60,000 nt of DNA from Liolophura sinensis (GCF_032854445.1 NC_088302.1:56028237-56088236), one strand, 5' to 3'. Positions 12,001-23,425 are shown, counted from the first letter of the stretch. The notes: generated by a model not told the origin, from the sequence alone. Numbers and translations are program-made.

Positions 12001-12411
12001 GTGACCAGATTTGACGCCATATGCAATTACAATTTCCGCTTGTTCAATCAAACTGCGAGAATGTTACGTCTGAAGTTTTCTATGGCAACTGATGTTATTG
12101 CATCAACTATCCACAATTTGAACACCTTGTTTCCATGGATAGAATATGGATGGCCGATATTAAATTGTTGTCTGAATATATAGTTGTGCCGGAATGTATA
12201 ATTTTCCACTGCAAAAGCCTCTGGCTCCCTAAAACAAGCAAAACGTAATTCTGTGTGTAAATCGTGTTGTAATACTTTGTTGCCCCACGATCGTCTCATT
12301 TCGTCTTGCCAAGTCTAAGCAAGATTCCGGGAAAATTAGCTGCAAATATGATGTCTGATTTTATTGAAACGAACAACATCCTATCTCCTGATTAATATTG
12401 GTTCAGGAAAA

Positions 12412-13163
12412 ACCATTGAACAGTACATACTGCTTGTTCCCTTGTACTGTATACTTGGATTTATCACAATATTTTGACCCTATAAATCACACCTCCTACC
12501 GAATCTAAACCATTGAACAGTACTGCTTGTTCCCTTGTACTGTATACTTGGATTTATCACAATATTTTGACCCTATAAATCACACCTCCTACCGAATCTA
12601 GACCATTGAACAGTACTGCTTGTTCCCTTGTACTGTATACTTGGATTTATCACAATATTTTGACCCTATAAATCACACCTCCTACAGAATGTAAACCATT
12701 GAACAGTACACACTGCTTGTTCCCTTGTACTGTATACTTGGATTTATCACAATATTTTGACCCTATAAATCACACCTCCTACCGAATCTAAACCATTGAA
12801 CAGTACTGCTTGTTCCCTTGTACTGTATACTTGGATTTATCACAATATTTTGACCCTATAAATCACACCTCCTACAGAATGTAAACCATTGAACAGTACT
12901 GCTTGTTCCCTTGTACTGTATACTTGGATTTATCACAATATTTTGACCCTATAAATCACACCTCCTACAGAATGTAAACCATTGAACAGTACATACTGCT
13001 TGTTCCCTTGTACTGTATACTTGGATTTATCACAATATTTTGACCCTATAAATCACACCTCCTACAGAATGTAAACCATTGAACAGTACTGCTTGTTCCC
13101 TTGTACTGTATACTTGGATTTATCACAATATTTTGACACTATAAATCACACCTCCTACAAAAT
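12412..13163 (+). repeat. About 93-bp minisatellite (8 copies) inside the LINE RT region
   Basis: The unit begins ACCATTGAACAGTACTGCTT and continues GTTCCCTTGTACTGTATACT, TGGATTTATCACAATATTTT, GACCCTATAAATCACACCTC and CTACCGAATCTAA. Some copies have a 4-bp ACAT/ACAC insertion after CAGT. The first copy begins inside the RT motif FRKNH(S)T. The array ends just before YDWLRSYF, so it sits where the first RT aspartate region would be expected. Confidence 0.95.
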
Positions 13164-13221
13164 CATTATAACTTTCACGTGGTGTCTGTATGACTGGCTG
13201 AGGAGTTACTTCCACAACAGT

Positions 13222-13425
13222 CAGTTAACAATTTGAGCCGTCCCGCCCGAGCCATTATACTGATAATGATCAACCAGTCGTTGCGCTGTCCTCTTCATGC
13301 TGAGTGCCAAGCGAGGAAGTTACAACTTCCTCTTTTAAAGTCTTAGGTGTGACGCGACCCAGGATTGACCGTGGATCTATCGCTCCCGAAGCGGGCGCTC
13401 TACCAACTGTGCTATCCGGGCCGGT
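13222..13425 (-). mobile_element. tRNA-derived SINE (second family) nested in the LINE
   Basis: On the minus strand the head reads GGATAGCACAGTTGGTAGAG (box A) and later GGTCAATCCTGGGTCGC (box B). The body continues to GCGGGACGGCTC at 13230-13245. It splits LINE sequence between YDWLRSYFHNS and SLLFLISYINDI, so it inserted after the LINE. A second, truncated copy is at about 22205-22352. Confidence 0.8.
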
Positions 13426-13620
13426 TTAAATATTGGGTTCACTTCTTTTTTTGATATCTTACATCAATGACATTATTCGCTTATCCAATATCCTGAAATT
13501 TCACATATTTACTGATGACACTAGTGCTTATTCGTCGGCTCCATCTGGTAATGAAGTCATTCATATTCACTTGTTAAGAGCTTGTTAAACTTTTACAAGA
13601 TTTGTATGCCCGCCAACTTT

Positions 13621-14164
13621 CTCTTAACAACACAAAGACGAAATCTTGTTTGTCAGTCCTAGAAACAAACGTCCTGCAGTGCTCTTAACAACACAAAGAC
13701 GAAATCTTGTTTGTCAGCCCTAGAAACAAACGTCCTGCAGTGCTCTTAACAACACAAAGACGAAATCTTGTTTGTCAGCCCTAGAAACAAACGTCCTGCA
13801 ATGCTCTTAACAACACAAAGACGAAATCTTGTTTGTCAGTCCTAGAAACAAACGTCCTGCAGTGCTCTTAACAACACAAAGACGAAATCTTGTTTGTCAG
13901 CGCTAGAAACAGACGTCCTGCAGTGCTCTTAACAACACAAAGACGAAATCTTGTTTGTCAGTCCTAGAAACAGACGTCCTGCAGTGCTCTTAACAACACA
14001 AAGACGAAATCTTGTTTGTCAGCCCTAGAAACAGACGTCCTGCAGTGCTCTTAACAACACAAAGACGAAATCTTGATTGTCAGCCCTAGAAACAGACGTC
14101 CTGCAGTGCTCTTAACAACACAAAGACGAAATCTTGATTGTCAGCGCTAGAAACAAACGTCCTC
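13621..14164 (+). repeat. 61-bp minisatellite (9 copies) made from a LINE RT segment
   Basis: Copies start at 13621, 13682, 13743 and every 61 bp to 14109. The unit is CTCTTAACAACACAAAGACG, AAATCTTGTTTGTCAGTCCT, AGAAACAAACGTCCTGCAGTG. In LINE frame it reads like the segment just after the catalytic motif (LSLNNTKTKS, and FVSPRNKRP in a shifted frame). The last copy leads into KLTYNHF-encoding LINE sequence. Confidence 0.95.
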
Positions 14165-14867
14165 AAGTTCAAGCGATCATGCTCAAACCACGGCAATGCT
14201 CCTTGGTGAAGTACATACTAAACTCACCTACAACCACTTCTTCAACTTCAAAAACGTACGATGCGAGTCATTTCCATTAAACACAGGTGAAAACATACTT
14301 CCCATCTCTTTAAGTCTCTGAAGATCCTCCCTTTGACTAAACTGAGTCTTTATTCTTGTCTTCTGATTGCCCATAAAGCTATTTACCACCCATATCCGTT
14401 ACCGCGTCACTTTTTGGAGTGTTTACGTAACAATTTGCCATTCATAACCATCAGACAAGAACCCAAAACCTGAATCTTCATATAGACCTCTTTGTTTTTG
14501 AATAGTGCAGCACATTTTGTTAAGGTAAGAGCACCAAGCGAATGGAACAAGCTCCCTTATAATATTAAAAACATTCAATCTATATCGTTTGTTTAAATTA
14601 GGTCTTTAGAAATATTTGTTTACAGATTAACATTTTCTTCTGCACACATGTGAACTGACTCGATTGTCTGACTCTGTGAAATGTCTCGATTTTCGTTTCT
14701 TTTCTCTCTTTTTTTGTCTATTTCTTTAAATGAAAAGTGATATAATGTACTAGCTTAATTATTTTTACGAAATATTGCATGTGATAGAACAAGTCGTAAT
14801 GACTTTAATCCGATATTATCCATCTTTCTGTAATGAACATATATCTTTTTGAAGCCATTGCGAATAA

Positions 14868-14877
14868 AGTAATCAAT

Positions 14878-14910
<33 letters not shown>
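14868..14910 (+). repeat. (AATC)n tail of the LINE
   Basis: About ten AATC units, with one AACC interruption, directly follow AATAAA. A short simple-repeat 3' tail is typical of CR1/L2-like LINEs. Confidence 0.9.
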
Positions 14911-14911
<1 letters not shown>

Positions 14912-15394
14912 CATCGGCAGTATTTCAGCCATATCGTGGCGATAAACAGAATGAAAGGGCAATGCGGGCAGGATACATAATTCATTAAAAGCCATAATTA
15001 CGCAATGCGATTGTGCAATGAAAATAGGACGAGTTTATTTTGTAAGCCGGGTTTGTCGATTTCTGTTTACAATGGAAGAAAAAAGAATTTCCTTAATAAT
15101 AAGGATCATTCGAGATGGACCTGTACTGAAATAAGTGGTTCTGTCAAATATACTCAACAAAAATATGAACGTGGGAAGCAATTTTATGTTGTTTTCTCTG
15201 AATATTAAATAACTTGTTAACTCAACAATTAAATTAACTATATAAGCAATATCAAACAATATCAATCAATATCAAATATGGCTTCAATTTCCACAGACTA
15301 CGCATTTTAGGCTAATAATCATAGTTCACAGCACTCAGTAAATTATTACCACTAACTGTTCCCATTAAACCCAAGACGCAGACGTGACGTAGAG
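14911..15394. other. Intergenic, no gene seen
   Basis: Just after the LINE tail, ATCGGCAGTATTTCAGCCAT then ATCGTGGCGAT resembles a short motif common in molluscan dispersed repeats. The rest is AT-rich with no recognisable feature. Confidence 0.5.
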
Positions 15395-16065
15395 GCAGTG
15401 ATGTGTGACCAGGGCGAGGGGTTTCCTTATTAGATCAGCGCCGAGCAGGTCAATGCCGATGTGCGTGCAGGAAGAAGACGTTCCTTATTAGACGAGCAGT
15501 GAGCGGGTCTACCCCGCTGTGTGAGCAGGACGAGGAGTTTCCTTATTAGAAGACTGGCGAGCGGGTGAACAAAACGATGGGTTTCCTGATTCGGCGAGCA
15601 GCGAGCGGGTCAATACCGCTGTGTAAACAGGACGAGGGGTTTCCTTATTAGGTGTGGGGTCAGTACCACTGTGTGAACAGGACGAGGGGTTTCCTTATTA
15701 GACTAGCGGCGAGCGTATCAATACAGCTGTGTGAGCCGGGCGAGGGGTTTCATTATTAGACGAGCGGCGAACTCGCTGTGTTAACAGGACGAGGGGTCCC
15801 TTTATTAGGTGTGCGGCCAGTACCACTGTGTGAGCAGGACGAGGGGTCCCCTTATTAGGTGTGCGGTCAGTACCACTGTGTGAGCAGGACGAGGGGTCCC
15901 CTTATTATATGTGCGGTCAGTACCGCTGTGTGAGCAGGACGAGGGGTCCCCTTATAAGGTGTGCGGTAAATACCGATGTGTAAGCAGGAGGAGCGGTGTC
16001 CGTATTAAGTGCGGGGTCAGTACCGTTGTGTGAGCAGGACGAAGGGTTTCCTTATTAGATGAGCG
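15395..16065. repeat. Degenerate GC-rich minisatellite, about 58-bp unit, about 12 copies
   Basis: The recurring core is GACGAGGGGTTTCCTTATTA, then GACGAGCGGCGAGCGGGTCA and ATACCGCTGTGTGAGCAG, with indels changing the period. Later copies use GGTGTGCGGTCAGTACCACT. Confidence 0.85.
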
Positions 16066-16979
16066 GCGAACGAGACAATACTCGCTGTGAACAACCGTTA
16101 TGGTTCCCTTTTCGCAGGCGTATATCGGCATCCGAGACATAGTATTTGATGCAATGAACTCGGGGTTGCATGGAAGAGACAGCTCATGGGATTCGCAGGC
16201 AATTTTGCAAGTAACAAGCTTCAGCCTCATGTATAATTCGAATAGATGTACATAGAAGTGAAGGATGTTTTCATGTTCTCTACAATGTCTCCCCTAAGAA
16301 CGCGCTTATAGTGGCAGAAATATGTAAACTGCTTTAAGACGAGTTACTGCGAGGTGGATCTTTTATTGTCCACCAATATACACAACCTCGATCTACATAG
16401 CTTCGCCAAGTATGCAATGTAATACAAGAGAAAATGTCAGTGGAATTGTACCAGGACAGGAAAGGTAATGGATAGGGGTTTTGGTTGGTTGGTTATCGTT
16501 TAACCAGTTTGGAAATTATATAACACGTTCATGTTTATGGATGAATGAGCAGGGAAACACAGTCTGCATGCAAAAGGCAGCTGAGTTGGCCAGCTTGGGT
16601 TTTGAACACACAACCTCAGGGGATCGCAAACTTTCAACACAAATCAATCCATTACAACTGTAATTATCATCCTATTGCAGTCCCTTCTCAGAAAAAAGAC
16701 CGCGATGTACACCCTCCAATTCCCCCCCCCCCTCCCACCTCCTTCCACCTCCTTCCACACCCCACCCCAAGAAAAGGCAGGCAGACAGGACAAGCCTACG
16801 AGGAGACGACACGGGAATACTGTAAGGAGAATATCACAGCTGCTCCACGTGTAATCCGATGAGAAAACCGACGGAATTGTGTTGATTGCTTGTACGGAGC
16901 GAGAAGGAGACGTGGGCAGTTAACAGACGGCTCGGGGAGCACACTGATCAGTTATCAACAGAGTAGACGATCAACCTGG
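16066..16979. other. Intergenic; C-rich tract near 16722-16735, no gene seen
   Basis: Open frames here are short. A poly-C and CCACCTCCTT-type low-complexity patch occurs at about 16718-16765. The stretch at 16595-16630 reads like a decayed tRNA-type box B but cannot be assigned to a family. Confidence 0.5.
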
Positions 16980-17765
16980 TAAACGGGCAGACACAAACAC
17001 ACCAATAACGAACACAGACAATCCCACCACAAACAAAAGACAAGCACAAAAACACACAATAAACGGATGGACATAGAATCATATCACAATCGGACACATA
17101 CACACACACACACACAGACGGACGGACGGGCTGACAGACACACACACGCTACAAATGAACGGGCAGGCAGACACACACAGACCATCAAAAACGAACAGAA
17201 AGACAACTCACGAACCACTCACGGACAGACAGATACAGACCACAAAAAGACAACGGACAAAGACACAAACACGGACCACAAACAGACGGACGAACAGATA
17301 CCCACATATGGGCCACAAACGGACATGCAGATAGACAGACGCACACGGACCACAAATTGAAGGACACACGCACACACGGACCACAAACTGACAGACACAC
17401 ACACATATGAATCGCCAAATGACGCACAGACACACAAACCCACACGGGCCACAAACAGACAGACGGACAGATATGGGCCACAAACGGACTTGCAGACAGA
17501 CAAACACACACGGACCACAAACTGATACACACACACACACGGATCGCAAACGGACATACAGACAGACCACAAAGGGACAACCTCGTCAGACACACCACAC
17601 ACAGACTAACTCACAGTCAGACAGAAAGACCACAAACGGACGGATGGACACTCAAGGACCACAAACGGACGGACAGACAAAGAGAGACCACAGATGAACT
17701 GACAGACAGACATATACACGCACACGCACACGCACACACGCACAAAGCGACAAACAGACAGACAG
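16980..17765. repeat. CA/GACA-rich low-complexity tract
   Basis: Nearly the whole tract is made of ACACACAC, GACAGACA and CCACAAACGGAC blocks with very few T residues on the + strand. Blocks of GGACCACAAACGGAC recur about every 30 to 60 bp. The frames on both strands stay open because of this composition, not because they are coding. Confidence 0.9.
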
Positions 17766-17907
17766 ATGACATCGGCCTGCGCAGTAATTCAGCTGCGCAG
17801 GGTTTACCCCTTGTGGGCATGGCCTGTAGCGCTAGACAAGCGTATGTCCAAATTTTAACCCTCCTGATCAGCCAATGGCAACCGAGAAACACGGCTGATG
17901 TAGGGAC

Positions 17908-18092
17908 AGGTTTAGATGTCATTTTAGAAAGTGGATTGAGTTACAGTACTATCGTTAACAGCGATTACACTTTCTGAATATAACACAGATTCCAGTGCCG
18001 AGAATTGGCGGAGACCACTGTGGGTTTAGAACCAGCGTCAGGCAACAAATCGTCAGCTACAGATGATAACCGTCCAGACCACTCGACCAACA
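17908..18092 (-). mobile_element. tRNA-derived SINE (third family), copy 1
   Basis: This is a direct repeat of 18200-18393, from AGGTTTAGATGTCA to GACCACTC(A/G)ACCAAC. On the minus strand it has a tRNA-like head (GTTGGT(C/T)GAGTGGTCT) and, in copy 2, a good box B (GCTGGTTCGAAACCC). Confidence 0.65.
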
Positions 18093-18152
18093 AGCCTTCC
18101 ACAAAACAGAAGGTAGTTGACCGGTAGACTCTACAGCGAACATGCATCACCC
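18087..18152 (+). repeat. Left arm of an inverted repeat
   Basis: It matches the reverse complement of 18402-18475 with small indels. The shared core is TAGTTGACCGGTAGACT, flanked by CCTTCCACAAAA and ACAGCGAAC. The spacer holds SINE copy 2. Confidence 0.85.
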
Positions 18153-18199
18153 CTCTGATGATCACAAATTACACCACTACCTTAGGTGATATGTCAGAT

Positions 18200-18393
18200 A
18201 GGTTTAGATGTCACACTGTAGAAAGTGAATCAAGTAACAGTATTATCGTTAATAGGGATTACGCTTCCTGAATATAGCACAAATTCTAGTACTGAAAATT
18301 GGCTGAGACCTCTGTGGGTTTCGAACCAGCGTCCTGAGAGGCAGGCACCAAATCGCTAGCAATACATGTTAACCGTCTAGACCACTCAACCAA
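18200..18393 (-). mobile_element. tRNA-derived SINE (third family), copy 2
   Basis: This is the second copy of the roughly 185-bp unit, with clear minus-strand box A-like TGGTTGAGTGGTCTAGACGG and box B GGTTCGAAACC. It lies between the inverted-repeat arms. Confidence 0.7.
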
Positions 18394-18401
18394 CATCAAA
18401 A

Positions 18402-18475
18402 GGGTAATGCATGTTCACTTTGTTCGCTGTAAAGTCTACCGGTCAACTACTTTCTATTTTGTGGAAGGCCTGTTG
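18402..18475 (-). repeat. Right arm of an inverted repeat
   Basis: Reverse complement of the arm at 18087-18152, including AGTCTACCGGTCAACTA. It has a few extra bases (CTTTG) in the middle. Confidence 0.85.
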
Positions 18476-19632
18476 GGGTGAGGAACTAAACATACAGGTA
18501 TGGCCCCGTGTTAACCTGGTCGTCTTGTACAGGGCCGCCATACTGATCAGGTTAAAACCATACCACTGTTTAACGATGATAGTAGACTCTCTTACAAAGA
18601 GCCTATCAATTATTTAAGGCAGAGTCTACCGGAATGTAATTGGCTGTATTAACCGTCATTAGTTGTTATGCCTCTCTCTGGATCATTGTAAATTTTTTTC
18701 TCAGCGTGGAGGAGAGTGTAAGCGGAATGAATTATTAAGTCTGCACACGGCCTAACTCAGTGAAGCATAAATTTTGCATATTCGCCAGAATATTTCGATC
18801 TTAATTATCTATGTTCGGTTTCTTCGGGAGCAGTTGAAATTTAGTTTCTTTGTTGTTCTGTGCTTGAGGTTATGCTAATTGACTACTTACCATTTCTAAC
18901 TCGTACTTACTGAATCGAAGAACATTCGAATGGTGAAGCCTTGTCCTCAACAAATGCTCGGGTTCCTGGAAAAGTACGTAGGAAAATTAGCTGACAACTG
19001 AGATTGTTGTAATCAATTTAAAAACAAACGTAATAAAACTGGAAAGACGCCATCTTGATGTAAATATGAAACACCTTGGAAGTTGAGAACGACCATTATA
19101 GGAGCCATAGAATGAGTTGAATCTCTTCTGAAACGTATAGCAAAGAAATTCAAAGTTTGTTCACAGTAAAGGTTGCACGTCCTTAAAGACACGGTATTGA
19201 TATGGTTAAAGATTGAATTCTGAAGCTAAAATTCGTCATCTACCCGTATTCCATGCGTTTGCGGACAAAAGTGGAATGTCCACATGGGAAATACGGCCGC
19301 TCAGTCTTGTGTGGATCTTAAAGTTGAAGGTTCGGCACCTACTGAACTATCATGTACCTAATACATTTCTTTACTGCTGCAGAAAGTGTCGAAGCTAAGT
19401 TCGGTTGTGCACAGCTGGATTTTAGGCACTTAACAGCAAGGCCTCCTACATTCCTCATTGGGGCGCGCTTAAAATATTTCCCTCACACGGGACTTTCTTT
19501 ACGGGGCTTTTAACTTTGATTCAGTTCTTTAACTGTCACATTATTAACAGATAATCAGGCAAACTGCCAGTAGATGGCGCTGTAAAGGCGGGCGGCATAG
19601 GCGTTCGACGAAATTATGATCTCTCAAAACTC
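18476..19632. other. Intergenic, no gene seen
   Basis: AT-rich unique DNA. No frame longer than about 70 codons, and no recognised repeat. Confidence 0.6.
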
Positions 19633-19644
19633 AGCTTTATTTGA

Positions 19645-19798
19645 TTTGTTTATTTATTTGATTTGCGTTTTATGCCGTTCTCATGAATATTTCACACATA
19701 CGACTGCAACCAACATTATGGCGGGAGAAAAGCGGGCAGAGTCCAGGGGAAACCTCCAAGGTTGCTGGCAGAGCTTCTCAGGAACGGCCGCAGAGGTA
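19645..19798 (-). mobile_element. RUDI-like SINE, 5'-truncated
   Basis: Minus-strand copy holding the tail and part of the body (reverse of GGCGTAAAACAC..., seen here as GCGTTTTATGCCGTTCTCAT). It is flanked by an approximate 11-bp target duplication, GCTTTATTTGA (19634-19644) and GTTTTATTTGA (19799-19809). The tRNA head is missing. Confidence 0.8.
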
Positions 19799-19809
19799 GT
19801 TTTATTTGA

Positions 19810-20504
19810 GGACAAATGTACTTAAAGTAGCGCGTGACTCTTTAATATGCAAATGTAGGTGACTGTGATCTAATTGAACAATGGACCAGTTAGCATGTTT
19901 AACATGAAGAATGTCCGGAATCACTGGCGTTTCGTGTAATCATTGTTAAATAAAACGAATTATCAAAAAGTGAAACATTTAAAAATCCATCAAATTTTTC
20001 ATGTTGCCTTATGTCTAGCACTTATTACAAACTGAATGATACGGAAGCCTGGAAGTTATATGCCTACAATGGTTAAGATTCCTCAGCCCCCCATGCCGAT
20101 ACTTGTTAAGCGATTTGCCTTTTGAATTATTAAGCAGAAAATGTCTGCATGGCAAAGGCAGTGCGGCGCCAGAATTAAGTCCCGGGGGACTATGCATCTC
20201 CTCACAGCCGATTCACTCAAACTTAAAACGTGTTTAATGTGCCAAAATTATGGCCTCGTGGCCAATTGTAAAAAAGATGGCCTCGTAAGTAGGCGGAACT
20301 AATCATCGATGAAACTGGCAATTCCCAGTATCCGCTGAAGAAAATGTGACGATATGAGCTTGTCAGATGTCGGATCTTGCTGACTATATGAAGTCTGAGA
20401 CGACTAGCGCCTTAACAAAGAAGTGTCTGAATCTTGCTACTGTATTACAGCTGCAACTATATCTTTTTCGTCAGATATTCGTCAGGTTGATATTCAAGGG
20501 CTTT
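19810..20504. other. Intergenic, no gene seen
   Basis: Unique DNA with only short frames and no recognisable element. Confidence 0.55.
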
Positions 20505-21718
20505 TGACATATGACATATTCACCTGCATAATGATGACATATTCACCTGCATAAGGATGGCAATATTCTCCTCTATAACGATGACATATTTACCTGCATA
20601 AGGATGGCATATTCACCTGCATAAGAATGACATATTCACATGCATAAAATTGACATTCACCTGCATGACAATGATATATTCATCTCATAAGGATGACATA
20701 TTCACCTATATTATACCTATAGCGATGGCATATTCACCTGCATAACAATGACATATTCATCTCATAAGGATGACATATTCACCTATATTATCCCTATAGC
20801 GATGGCATATTCACCTGCATAACAATGACATATTCATCTCATAAGGATGACATATTCACCTATATTATCCCTATAGCGATGGCATATTCACCTGCATAAC
20901 AATGACATATTCACCTGCACAAGATTGACATATTTATCCCTATAACGATTGCAATTTTGCATGCATAAGGATTACATATTCATCCCTATAACGATGAAAT
21001 ATTCACCCGCAAATCGGTGACATATTCATCCCTATAAAGATGGGATATCCACCTGCATAACGATAACTATAAAGATGACATATTCGTCCCTATAACTCCC
21101 GCACAAGATTGACATACTTATCCCTATAACGGTTGCATATTCACATGCATAAAGATGGAATATTCACCTGCATAACGATGATCATATTCGTCCCTATAAC
21201 GATGACATACTGACCTACATAACGGCGACATATTCATCCCTATAACAATGGCATATTCACCTACATGACAATGACATATTCATCTGACGATGACGTATTC
21301 ACCTATACAACATCGACATATTTATGTCCGTAAGGATGACATGTTCACCTGTATAACGATGACAAATTCACATGCATAGCCATGGCATATTCACCTGCAT
21401 AACGGTGACATATTCACCTGCACAAGGATGACATATTCACCTGCACAAGGATGACATATTCACCTGCCCATAGGACGACATATTCACTTGCACAAAGACG
21501 ACATATTCACCTGCACAAGGATGACATATTCACCTGCACAAGGATGACATATTCACCTGCCCATAGGACGACATATTCACCTGCACAAGGACGACATGTT
21601 CACCTGCACAAGGACGACATATTCACCTGCATAACGGTGACATATTCACCTGCACAAGGACGACATATTCACCTGCACAAGGATGACATATTCACCTGCA
21701 CAAGGATGACATATTCCA
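20505..21718. repeat. About 23-bp minisatellite, roughly 50 units
   Basis: The unit is GACATATTCACCTGCACAAGGAT or close variants (CATAACGAT, TCCCTATAACGAT). The right end (21420-21718) is homogeneous and the left part diverged, as expected if turnover has been recent only at one edge. A higher-order block of about 70 bp containing CTATATTATCCCTATAGCGA is repeated near 20700-20900. Confidence 0.92.
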
Positions 21719-22204
21719 TCACAGATGTTATAAATTGGTCATAAAGTTGTTCTGTCAAAGAGTTCACAAAGTAGTTCTGTTACGGTGTACATTAATAATA
21801 TAATTATGTTAAAGCATATAAATAGTGCGATTCTTTTAAAGCTTATATATTTAATGTTATTCTGTTATTCAAAACATCCATAAATGATGTGATTCTGTTA
21901 AAGGGTACACAAAGTGTAATCAAGAATCTGGTCCAAATTAGAGCTCCTTATAAAGACCCCTGTTATCACCTTTTTTCGATCGATCTTAATGTAAGTAAAA
22001 TATGTTTAACTTTGGTTTTTTGGATTTATCTTTAATACTGGATGTAACGTACGTTCAGTATAGCTGTATATGTCGTAAATGATACGCTTAAGATTTATGC
22101 TCAACATAACAATCTACCTTACTGAATGTAAGTGAGTGAGTGCCTGAGGTTTAAAGCCATACTTATGGTACGTAATGCAGTGTATTTAATGTGCCTCCTT
22201 GTTG

Positions 22205-22352
22205 CAGGACGTATGTCCTTTATCTAGTGCTGCTTCACTGAGACGACTTATCGAAGGCAAGTAAGGCGCCCCGCGCGAGCCATCATACTGATACGGGTCA
22301 ATCAGTCGTTGCTCTATCCCCTTCACGAGGAAGTTGCGATTGCCTGTTTTAA
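22205..22352 (-). mobile_element. Truncated copy of the second SINE family
   Basis: CGAGCCATCATACTGATA, then CGGGTCAATCAGTCGTTG and GAGGAAGTTGC, matches 13244-13335 of the SINE nested in the LINE. The tRNA head is absent. Upstream AGGCAAGTAAGGCGCCC probably belongs to the same element. Confidence 0.6.
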
Positions 22353-22801
22353 TTGTGCTACTCAATATATCGGGTGGGCATAAAAAAATGGGCCGTTCTT
22401 TGACACTCAATATCCCCGAAACCCTCTTACGTCAGCTTCCAAAAATTTACACACTCAAAAGCCATTTTTCTAAGTATATAGACCAAATTTCAATTTCACC
22501 CTTTAAGACTTCTGTCCTTGAGACCAAAATCAAAACAGATTCAAAATCGCATGTTCCGGACATTTGAAAATGATGTTCTACCTTGTTTTACTTGAAAAGG
22601 TGATCAACTGGTCCTCCATCTTCTCAGTAGACGGCGCGAAAACTTTTCTTCCATCAGCTGATTGAGTCCCGAATCCCGAAGAGTATTTTTTCCAGCAGTC
22701 CTTGATGCGTGTCACACAGGTACAACACGCGCTCTACTCATGACATCTGAGATGATGCAATGTGGGTCACGTGCGTTTTTGAGGCTATGTTTTCATTTTA
22801 A

Positions 22802-23027
22802 CCCTGCCATTTGAATTTTTTTATTTATTTGATTGGTCTTTTACGCCGTACTCAAGAATATCTCACTTTTCTGACGCCGGCCAGCATTATGGTGGGAGGA
22901 AACCGGGCACAGCCCGGGGAAAACCCACGACCATCCGCAGGTTGCTGACAGACCTACCCACTTACGGCCGGAGAGGAAGCCAGTATGAGCTGGACCTGAA
23001 CTCACATCGACCCCCTGCCATTTGAAT
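22802..23027 (-). mobile_element. RUDI-like SINE, head-truncated, with perfect 15-bp target duplication
   Basis: The insert at 22817-23012 is flanked by CCCTGCCATTTGAAT (22802-22816 and 23013-23027). It holds the tail (GCGTAAAA-type, reversed) and body, and stops just after the box B region (GAACTCACATCGAC), so box A is missing. Confidence 0.92.
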
Positions 23028-23224
23028 GTCTAACGTTTGTAAGGGTTTGAACAAAGGACAATGGATAAAGATATGCTCACGATAGCTGCATGTAAATATG
23101 TTACTGAATATAGGCCTGTAAAATATGCTCGGCTGCATATAAGTCACTGTAATTGTTTGAATCACACAGCTGCTGGACCTGCACAAAATAGTTAATAGGT
23201 ACATGTATTTCTGTACTCATCTCA

Positions 23225-23425
23225 GGAGGGATAAACAATCCTCTACTTGAATTGTTTTAACATAAACAATCCTCTACTTTACTTGTTCTTAACATAAACA
23301 AGCCATCACTTTACTTGTTCTTAACATTAACAATCCTCTTCCTGTTCTTAACACAAACAATCCTCTACTTCTCTTGGTCTTAACATAAACAATCCTTTAC
23401 TTTACTTGTTCTTAACACAACAACA
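23225..23425. repeat. About 32-bp tandem repeat, 6 copies
   Basis: Units of AACATAAACAATCCTCTACT followed by TTACTTGTTCTT, with indels. Confidence 0.85.

Larger units (their letters stand above)
10161..14910 (+). mobile_element. Degenerate APE-type LINE (CR1/Jockey-like) with three internal tandem arrays
   Basis: Conserved LINE landmarks lie in order on the + strand, broken by stops and frameshifts. They are: endonuclease start LNMRGLWLISGK (about 11390-11430); endonuclease HGGGLTICVSDYV (about 11716-11755); endonuclease VVGLVYRSPRKSVSLFNQ (11845-11900); RT thumb-proximal LSKIPGKLAANMMSDFIE then NNILSPD and FRKNH (12315-12418); YDWLRSYFHNS (about 13189-13220); SLLFLISYINDI (about 13435-13470); the RT catalytic-type motif FTDDT (13508-13522, where F/YADD is usual); KLTYNHF (about 14222); and the C-terminal RAPSEWNKLPYNIKN (about 14529-14573). 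AATAAA at 14863 precedes an AATC-repeat tail. It cannot encode an active protein. Clade assignment is an inference. Confidence 0.85.

Noticed and set aside
13345-13424. tRNA gene on the minus strand
   Set aside because: It is the head of a SINE with a long conserved body, and the acceptor stem is not closed.
17067-17697. Several 96 to 137-codon ORFs in the CA/GACA tract
   Set aside because: Open frames result from extreme composition. The peptides are low-complexity in every frame.
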